Part shown: one piece after another, positions 58,739 through 64,000 of the stretch
Layout: the number at the start of each line of letters is the position of its first letter
Numbering within the stretch: the stretch's first letter is position 1
DNA from: Neisseria mucosa
GTDB taxonomy: Bacteria > Pseudomonadota > Gammaproteobacteria > Burkholderiales > Neisseriaceae
Direction of reading: 5' to 3'
Length of the DNA: 64,000 bases
NCBI RefSeq assembly: GCF_003044445.1
Contig: NZ_POWX01000002.1
Coordinates: 146,404 to 210,403, forward strand
Notes under the pieces: model-generated
Told to the model about the DNA's origin: nothing
The model's database searches: none
Seen by the model: the letters and a program-made list of their open reading frames with translations, nothing else
Translations under genes and position numbers: made by a program

Positions 58739-59743
58739 TTATTCCCATACGTTCGCCCGCTCGACTTCTTTCCATGCTTCGAGAATCAGGCTGCCGTCGT
58801 TGTCTTTCAAAAGCGTCGCGTCGGAAAGCATACGCCGCCAAGTGCGGGCGTTTTTCAGACCGTGCATCAGCCCGAGGCTGTGGCGGACGATGTGGCGCAA
58901 GATTGTACCGCGTCCGGCTTGAATTTGTGCTTGGCTGTATGTGTAGAGGCGCTGCACCAAATCGGCGTACTCAATCGAGCTGCGGGTGTCGCCGTAAAAC
59001 AGTCTGTCCCATCCGTGCATGACCATCGGGTTGTGGTACGCCTCGCGCCCAACCATTACGCCGTCAACGTGTTGCAGGTGTCCGGCGATTACTTCGTTGG
59101 TGGTGATGCCGCCGTTGATGATGATTTCCAGATCTGGAAATTCTTGTTTCAAGCGGTAAACGTAATCGTATTTCAACGGCGGAACGTCGCGGTTTTCTTT
59201 GGGGGAAAGCCCGTCCAACCATGCGTTGCGTGCGTGGACGATGAAGGTTTTGCAGGCGGTTTTGTCGCGCAGCGTGCCGACGAAATCGGCGACGGTTTGG
59301 TATTCGGTTTGTCTATCGACGCCGATGCGGTGTTTGACGGTAACGGGGATTTTGACCGCGTCCTGCATGGCGTTGAGGCAGTCGGCAACCAGCATGACTT
59401 CGTTCATCAGACACGCGCCGAACGAGCCTTTCTGCACGCGCGGACTGGGGCAGCCGCAGTTGAGGTTGACCTCGTTGTAGCCGTATTCTTCGGCGGCTTT
59501 GGCTGCTTTCGCCAAATCGGACGGGTCGCTGCCGCCCAGTTGCAGGGCGACGGGCTGCTCGCCTTCGTTGAACATCAAAAAGCGGTCTTTGTCGCCATAG
59601 ACGATGGCGCCGGAATTGACCATTTCGCTGTAAAGCCATGTGTTGAGCGTAATCTGGCGGGCGAGGTAGCGGTAGTGCCGGTCTGTCCAGTCGAGCATAG
59701 GGGCGATGGAAAGGCGGCGGGGCGGGAGGTTGGTTTGCGGCAT
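58739..59743 (-). CDS. dusA: tRNA-dihydrouridine synthase A
   Basis: Reduces uridines of the D-loop of tRNA using FMN. 334 residues: SIAPMLDWTDRHYRYLARQI, the catalytic Cys region NLNCGCPSPRVQKGSFGACLM, VKHRIGVD, IINGGITT and VMVGREAYHNP for FMN and phosphate. C-terminal helical tRNA-binding domain. Standard length. Confidence 0.95.
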   Translation of the reverse strand: MPQTNLPPRRLSIAPMLDWTDRHYRYLARQITLNTWLYSEMVNSGAIVYGDKDRFLMFNEGEQPVALQLGGSDPSDLAKAAKAAEEYGYNEVNLNCGCPSPRVQKGSFGACLMNEVMLVADCLNAMQDAVKIPVTVKHRIGVDRQTEYQTVADFVGTLRDKTACKTFIVHARNAWLDGLSPKENRDVPPLKYDYVYRLKQEFPDLEIIINGGITTNEVIAGHLQHVDGVMVGREAYHNPMVMHGWDRLFYGDTRSSIEYADLVQRLYTYSQAQIQAGRGTILRHIVRHSLGLMHGLKNARTWRRMLSDATLLKDNDGSLILEAWKEVERANVWE

Positions 59744-59762
59744 ATGTAGTGTGTAAACAGTG

Positions 59763-59799
59763 TTTCAGACGACCTTTATTCTTGAAGGTCGTCTGAAAA
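59763..59799. repeat. Outward-facing DUS pair
   Basis: TTTCAGACGACCTTT and GAAGGTCGTCTGAAA with a six-base gap, between the glycosyltransferase and dusA. Confidence 0.65.
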
Positions 59800-59866
59800 G
59801 GAAACGGATTAAACGGATGGCGGGACGGCGGAAAACCGATGCGTCAGATTGGCTTTATAGCAAAGC

Positions 59867-61048
59867 TTAAGGTTGCTTTTGCTTTTCTCCGACGATTTTT
59901 TCAAATGTGCGGATTAAGCTTGAAGCGATAACCTCCTCGCTAAACTCTGCCAAACAATCTTGACGCAGTTTTTCATGATCGAAGCGTTCGCGATTTTCAT
60001 ACATCTCAATCAATGCATCGGTAAGCGCGGGGATATTTTCGGTCGGCACCAAAATACCGTTCTCGGGCGTAACGATGGATTGCGGACCGCCGCACATGGT
60101 GGCGATGACGGGCAATCCCTGAGACAACGCTTCAATAAACACGACCCCGAAGGTTTCCGTGCGGCTGGCAAGGACGAAAGCGTCGCTTTGGCGCATCAAA
60201 TCCAATACTTCGTCCGTGGTGAGCGCACCGAGGAAGCTGACGGCATGCGTAATGCCCAACTCTTGTGCCAAACGGCGCAAATTGGCGGCTTCCACGCCGT
60301 CCCCGCCGATTTTCAATTTGAGGAAAGGATATTTTTCCAACGCTTTCGCAAAGGCCGGCAGCAGGAGGTCATGCCCTTTCAGATGGCGCAGATGCGAAAC
60401 GGTACAGAAGGTGTAGTCTTGGTTTCCTTTATCGGGAAACGTGAAATCCCTTGCGAAATTGTCGCCCAGTACGTTGGGCAGGTATTCCCATTCCAAACCG
60501 TATTTTTCCTTCAGCAGGCGGCTGAAGTCGCGGCTGACGGCAAAACGCGCGGCGCTATGTTCGGCAGCGAGGCGCATGATCGGCCATTGGTGAGGCCGTA
60601 TGAGGTTGCGGGTAATGGTGCTGCTGTGTTCGGTAATGACGTAGGGAATACCGTAAGTCTTATAAATTTCGTAGGCAAGGATACCCGCGTAGTTCATGGA
60701 ATGTGCATGAACAATATCGGGGCGGCCGTTTTCACGCACATACCGCGCAAATGCCTTCATACCCGCGCGTACCCAGCGGATGCGGTCCAAATCGACAACA
60801 GGGAAACGGGGGAAAAAATACATACTGTCGTAAGCATAGGTATTCAAACCGCCCTGATTGTGTTTCCGAATGCCGTACGGACCGGTAAAAATGGATTTGG
60901 TATGGACGCGCAAATAGCGGAACATCGGCGCAATCACCCCGACTTTCAGACCTTTGCGCTGCAAGGCTTGGGCTTGAAGACGGAAAAAGATTCCGTCCAC
61001 ATCGGTTTCGGTTTTGGGATACCAAGAAGGAATAACGGCAACGTGCAT
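59867..61048 (-). CDS. GT4-family glycosyltransferase
   Basis: 393 residues with the two Rossmann-like halves of GT-B enzymes: N-terminal MHVAVIPSWYPKTETDVDGIFFRLQAQALQRKG, HAHSMNYAGILAYEI; C-terminal CTVSHLRHLKGHDLLLPAFAKAL, KIGGDGVEAANLRRLAQELG and the E-X7-E region RTETFGVVFIEALSQGLPVIATMCGGPQSIV. Retaining transfer of a sugar from a nucleotide donor. No other glycan genes adjoin it, so the product (LOS, exopolysaccharide or protein glycan) is unknown. Confidence 0.88.
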   Translation of the reverse strand: MHVAVIPSWYPKTETDVDGIFFRLQAQALQRKGLKVGVIAPMFRYLRVHTKSIFTGPYGIRKHNQGGLNTYAYDSMYFFPRFPVVDLDRIRWVRAGMKAFARYVRENGRPDIVHAHSMNYAGILAYEIYKTYGIPYVITEHSSTITRNLIRPHQWPIMRLAAEHSAARFAVSRDFSRLLKEKYGLEWEYLPNVLGDNFARDFTFPDKGNQDYTFCTVSHLRHLKGHDLLLPAFAKALEKYPFLKLKIGGDGVEAANLRRLAQELGITHAVSFLGALTTDEVLDLMRQSDAFVLASRTETFGVVFIEALSQGLPVIATMCGGPQSIVTPENGILVPTENIPALTDALIEMYENRERFDHEKLRQDCLAEFSEEVIASSLIRTFEKIVGEKQKQP

Positions 61049-61075
61049 GAAGAAACTTTCGTAATAATCAATTTG

Positions 61076-61117
61076 AGGTCGTCTGAAAAACCATTCGCCG
61101 TTTTCAGACGACCTTTT
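61076..61117. repeat. DUS inverted pair
   Basis: AGGTCGTCTGAAAAACC opposite GTTTTCAGACGACCTTTTT. It lies after the pmbA stop on the minus strand and may terminate it before the glycosyltransferase. Confidence 0.7.
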
Positions 61118-61134
61118 TAATAACCGGGTAAAAC

Positions 61135-62466
61135 CTACTCCCCCGCCACGGTCATGCTCTCAATCAGCACCGAACCGATTTTGTTGGAAGAGCGGCGCAG
61201 CACATCGTTGGCGGTACCGACGATGCCGAGGTACATATCCTGCAAGCGGCCGGCGATGGTGATTTCTTGGACGGGGTGGCTGATGATGCCGTTTTCCACC
61301 CAAAAACCCGCTGCACCGCGCGAGTAGTCGCCCGTGATGGTGTTCACGCCCTGCCCCATCAGTTCGGTAACCAACAATCCCGTACCCATTTCTTTCAGTA
61401 AGTCGGACTGCGTTTCATGCGTATGGTTCAAATAAAGGTTGTGCGCGCCGCCGGCGTTGCCCGTGGTCTGCATACCGAGTTTTCTTGCGCTGTAACTGCT
61501 GAGGAAATAGCCTTCGACAATGCCGTTGCGGATAACGAAACGCGGCTGCGTGGCGACGCCTTCGGAGTCGAAATAGGTGCTGCCGAAGGCGCGGGGAATG
61601 TGCGGTTCTTCGCGCAGGCTGAGGAAATCGGGCAGAACTTTTCTGCCTATACTGTCGATCAGGAAGCTGCTTTGGCGGTAGAGCGCGCCGCCGCTGAGTG
61701 CGCCGACGAGGTGTCCGATAAGACCGCCTGCGACGGTGGTATCGAAGAGGACGGGATAGCTGCCCGTCGGGATGCTGCGGCTGTTCAGACGACGTAAGGT
61801 GCGTTCGGCTGCGGTTTTGCCGATTTGCTCGGGGCTGTCCATATCTTGATGGCGGCAGGCGGCATCGTACCAGTAGTCGCGCTGCATGCCGTTTTCGTCG
61901 GCGGCGACGATGCTGCACGAAATGCTGTGGCGCGTGCCTTGTTGGTGGGCGGTGAAGCCGTGGGTGTTGCCGTAAACGTATTGGTAATGTCCGGTCTGAA
62001 CGCCTGCGCCTTCTGAGTTTTCGATGTGTTCATCCGCGCTCAGGGCGGCTTGTTCGCATTGTTTTGCCAACTCGATGGCAGCTTCCGTGCTTAAATCCCA
62101 TTCGTGGTAACGGTCGAGGTCGCCGACGTGTTGCGCCATCAGTGAAGCATCTGCCAGACCTGCGCAATCGTCTTCGGCGGTGTAGCGGGCGATGTCGATG
62201 GCGGCTTTGACAGTGTCTTGCAGGGCTTTTTCGGAGAAATCGGCAGTGCTGGCGCGACCTTTGCGTTTGCCTACGTAAACGGTAATATCCAGCGATTTGT
62301 CCTGCTGGAACTCAATTTGTTCGATTTCGCCCAGCCGTACGCTGACGCTTTGTCCGATGGATTCGCTAAAGTCGGCTTCGGCAGCCGCCGCGCCCATGTT
62401 TTTTGCCAAATCCAAGGCGTGCCCGCATAAGCCGGTCAGCTCGGAGGCAGTGTGGTTAAACAGCAT
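61135..62466 (-). CDS. pmbA: Metalloprotease-related protein PmbA/TldE
   Basis: 443 residues from MLFNHTASELTGLCGHALDLAKNMGA. Signatures of the TldE half of the TldD/TldE protease: DFSESIGQSVSVRLGEIEQIEFQQDKSL, VYVGKRKGRASTADFS, GSYPVLFDTTVAGGLIGHLVGALSGGALYRQSSFL, FDSEGVATQPRFVIRNGIVEGYFLSSYSARKLG, and MGQGVNTITGDYSRGAAGFWVENG. With TldD it degrades unfolded peptides (and microcin or CcdA precursors in E. coli); tldD is not here. Divergent from darP, the same arrangement as in E. coli. Confidence 0.96.
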   Translation of the reverse strand: MLFNHTASELTGLCGHALDLAKNMGAAAAEADFSESIGQSVSVRLGEIEQIEFQQDKSLDITVYVGKRKGRASTADFSEKALQDTVKAAIDIARYTAEDDCAGLADASLMAQHVGDLDRYHEWDLSTEAAIELAKQCEQAALSADEHIENSEGAGVQTGHYQYVYGNTHGFTAHQQGTRHSISCSIVAADENGMQRDYWYDAACRHQDMDSPEQIGKTAAERTLRRLNSRSIPTGSYPVLFDTTVAGGLIGHLVGALSGGALYRQSSFLIDSIGRKVLPDFLSLREEPHIPRAFGSTYFDSEGVATQPRFVIRNGIVEGYFLSSYSARKLGMQTTGNAGGAHNLYLNHTHETQSDLLKEMGTGLLVTELMGQGVNTITGDYSRGAAGFWVENGIISHPVQEITIAGRLQDMYLGIVGTANDVLRRSSNKIGSVLIESMTVAGE

Positions 62467-62639
62467 AAAAGGTTTCCTGACAGAGGTTTGCGGCATTTTA
62501 ACCGTTTTCAGACGACCTCGGCAAAAATACCGCCGCCAAAGACAAAAGGTCGTCTGAAAACGCCGTTTCAACAGGGCGTTGACGTGAAACCTGCCCGAAC
62601 GTGCTAAAATACCCGAAACAAAATTAAAGGTTTATCAAA

Positions 62640-63170
62640 ATGTTTGAAAACGAAGACGAATGGGTCAGCAAAACCCAAATGAAAAAGCAGATGAACGATT
62701 TGCAGGCTTTGGGCATGGAGTTGACCAAACTCTCGACCGATACGCTGAAAAAAATCGGCTTGGACGAAGACTTGTACGAAGCCGTCGTTACCTACAAAAA
62801 AATCACGTCCAACGGCGCGCTCAAACGCCAAAGCCAATTCATCGGCAGGCTCATGCGCGACACCGACCCTGCGCCCATCGAAGCCTTCCTCGCCAAACTG
62901 CGCGGCGAAAATACCGCCCACAACGCCTTCTTGCAACGCGTCGAACAAGCCCGCACGCGCCTCTTGGCAGACGACAACGCGCTTACCCAATTCATGGTGG
63001 ACTTCCCCCACGCCGACGCGGGCAAATTGCGCACCTTAATCCGCAACACGAAAAAAGAGCAGGAACAAAACAAACCGCCGAAAAACTTCCGAGCCCTCTT
63101 CCAAGAAATCAAATCCATCATGGAAGGCGGTCAGAGCGATTCGGAAGAAACGCAGGATTGGGAAGAATAA
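62640..63170 (+). CDS. darP: Ribosome biogenesis factor DarP (YjgA, DUF615)
   Basis: 176 residues of mainly helices: WVSKTQMKKQMNDLQALGMELTKLS, VTYKKITSNGALKRQSQFIGRLMRDTD, LLADDNALTQFMVDFPHADAGKLRTLIRNTKKEQEQNKPPKNFRALFQEIK. Binds late 50S precursors (known for the family). Starts MFENEDEWVSK; convergent spacing not relevant, divergent from pmbA. Confidence 0.93.
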   Translation: MFENEDEWVSKTQMKKQMNDLQALGMELTKLSTDTLKKIGLDEDLYEAVVTYKKITSNGALKRQSQFIGRLMRDTDPAPIEAFLAKLRGENTAHNAFLQRVEQARTRLLADDNALTQFMVDFPHADAGKLRTLIRNTKKEQEQNKPPKNFRALFQEIKSIMEGGQSDSEETQDWEE

Positions 63171-63176
63171 ATATCG

Positions 63177-63218
63177 AGGTCGTCTGAAAACGGGTTGAGG
63201 TTTCAGACGACCTTTTTT
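63177..63218 (+). terminator. DUS-pair terminator of darP
   Basis: AGGTCGTCTGAAAAC opposite GGTTTCAGACGACCTTTTTT. Confidence 0.8.
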
Positions 63219-63280
63219 CATATTTCCGGATAAACTTTATCATCAGCCTTTAAAAGTCGTCTGAAACCGCCGTTGCCGTC

Positions 63281-63300
63281 ATTCCCTCGCAGGCGGGAAT
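63281..63300. repeat. dRS3-type repeat (degenerate)
   Basis: ATTCCCTCGCAGGCGGGAAT: outer six-base arms intact, spacer partly altered. Confidence 0.8.
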
Positions 63301-63389
63301 CCAGAACTCTGCATTGCGGAAATATCTCGAAAGCTGCTGCAACTTCAAACTTCCGAATTCCCACCCGTACGGAAATAACAACGGTAAGT

Positions 63390-63546
63390 TATAGCGGATT
63401 AAATTTAAATCAGGACAAGTCGACGAAGCCGCAGACATTACAAATAGTACGGAACCGATTCACTTGGTGCTTCAGCACCTTAGAGAATCGTTCTCTTTGA
63501 GCTAAGGCGAGACAACGCCGTACTGGTTTAAATTTAATCCACTATA
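63390..63546. repeat. Correia element, full-length (157 bp)
   Basis: TATAGCGGATTAAATTTAAATC to AATCCACTATA. The left terminus (TATAGCGG) and a few inner bases (AAGTCGACG, CATTACAAATAG) have drifted, so this is the oldest-looking of the five long copies. Confidence 0.92.
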
Positions 63547-63607
63547 ACCATACGCACCTGACGGGAAAACAATATCTGCCCTGCTTATTTTAATTTACAG
63601 AAAAAGG

Positions 63608-64000
63608 TGAACTGCACCCCAAAAGTTGGACATCCCCTCCAACTCACAAGGTGCAGTTTTTTTATGAGCAAATATACATTACACTTCAAATACCAAGCCG
63701 TACTCCACTACCTGCACATACGCAGCCAACAGCGTACCGCAGATCATTACGGCATTTCCCGAACCCACCTGCGACGGTGGATACGCGCCTATCAAGAAGG
63801 CGGCATCGGCGCACTCGAACATCCCCAATCCAAAACCATGACCGACCACCGCAAAAACCCCTTTATCGCCGATAAACCCGACCACGAAAAAACACAGGCA
63901 GAGCTTATCGAAGAGTTGTGCTATATGCGCGCAAAGGTTGCCTATCTAAAGGAGTTAAAAGCCCTCAGCCAAAAGCGGACCGAAAAGGACAAAGCCAAAC
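63608..64000 (+). mobile_element. IS3-family element, 5' part (runs off the window)
   Basis: Outer end TGAACTGCACCCCAAAAG at 63608-63625, then a hairpin-forming leader and orfA. The element continues past 64000. Confidence 0.88.
63664..64000 (+). CDS. IS3-family transposase OrfA (partial at window edge)
   Basis: Reads MSKYTLHFKYQAVLHYLHIR, the helix-turn-helix RTADHYGISRTHLRRWIRAY, then LIEELCYMRAKVAYLKELKAL, a leucine-zipper-like segment, and stays open to the end of the window. Nearly identical to the truncated copy at 41600-41858 but intact where that copy is broken. Confidence 0.88.
   Translation, partial: MSKYTLHFKYQAVLHYLHIRSQQRTADHYGISRTHLRRWIRAYQEGGIGALEHPQSKTMTDHRKNPFIADKPDHEKTQAELIEELCYMRAKVAYLKELKALSQKRTEKDKAK

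Noticed and set aside
59960..61120. Plus-strand open frame of 386 codons
   Set aside because: Antisense to the GT4 glycosyltransferase, no domain seen.

Overview
The window is a stretch of chromosome from a commensal-type Neisseria. About thirty DNA uptake sequences (DUS) of the dialect AGGTCGTCTGAA, mostly as inverted pairs behind genes, point to the N. mucosa / N. sicca / N. macacae side of the genus rather than to the meningococcus and gonococcus, which use ATGCCGTCTGAA. Eight Correia elements (five of about 157 bp, three of 107 bp), several dRS3 repeats (ATTCCC-N8-GGGAAT), DMP19, the rpsF-priB-rpsR-rplI operon and the tbpBA locus all agree with Neisseria. The species call is an inference from the DUS dialect.

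Layout. 0-5.4 kb: the end of an unknown gene, a MITE-like insertion-sequence remnant, a DUF333 lipoprotein, serS, the rpsF operon and mltB. 5.5-17.4 kb: housekeeping genes (hexose-phosphate mutarotase, dnaX, ebfC, recO, DMP19, a zinc-finger protein and lipoprotein pair, apbE-nqrM, metK, pdxJ-acpS-Nudix). 17.8-21.9 kb: a Fur-box-preceded FetA-like TonB-dependent receptor followed by a TbpB-like surface lipoprotein, probably a two-part iron or haem uptake system. 22.2-33.8 kb: hisB-hisC, a PBP4-type DacB, lpxH, a membrane-anchored PIG-L deacetylase, aspS, an Ivy lysozyme inhibitor, a DUF502 protein and pldA. 34-41.9 kb: rpsT, a polyamine-binding lipoprotein, tbpA and tbpB, then glutamate racemase reduced to its 3' end and fused in frame to the 5' part of an IS5-family transposase, itself inserted in an IS3-family element. 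42-46 kb: the ilvB-ilvN-monooxygenase-ilvC operon, preceded by a possible leucine-rich leader peptide. 46-64 kb: a His-rich protein, an MscS channel, a glycosyltransferase-like protein, prlC, a DUF4145 gene between two direct repeats, a HerA-like ATPase, dnaK and grpE with heat-shock-type promoters, cysE, a lipoprotein phosphatase, dusA, a GT4 glycosyltransferase, pmbA, darP and the start of a second IS3-family copy.

Points of most interest: meningococcal-dialect DUS found only around the tbpBA locus (an import signature); the broken murI; an in-frame A AAA AAG slippery site in dnaX at the expected gamma/tau boundary, followed by a hairpin made of DUS halves; the DUF4145 cassette flanked by recombinogenic repeats; the FetA-like/lipoprotein pair; and inverted IS3 copies flanking about 22 kb. 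No tRNA, rRNA or CRISPR array was seen.
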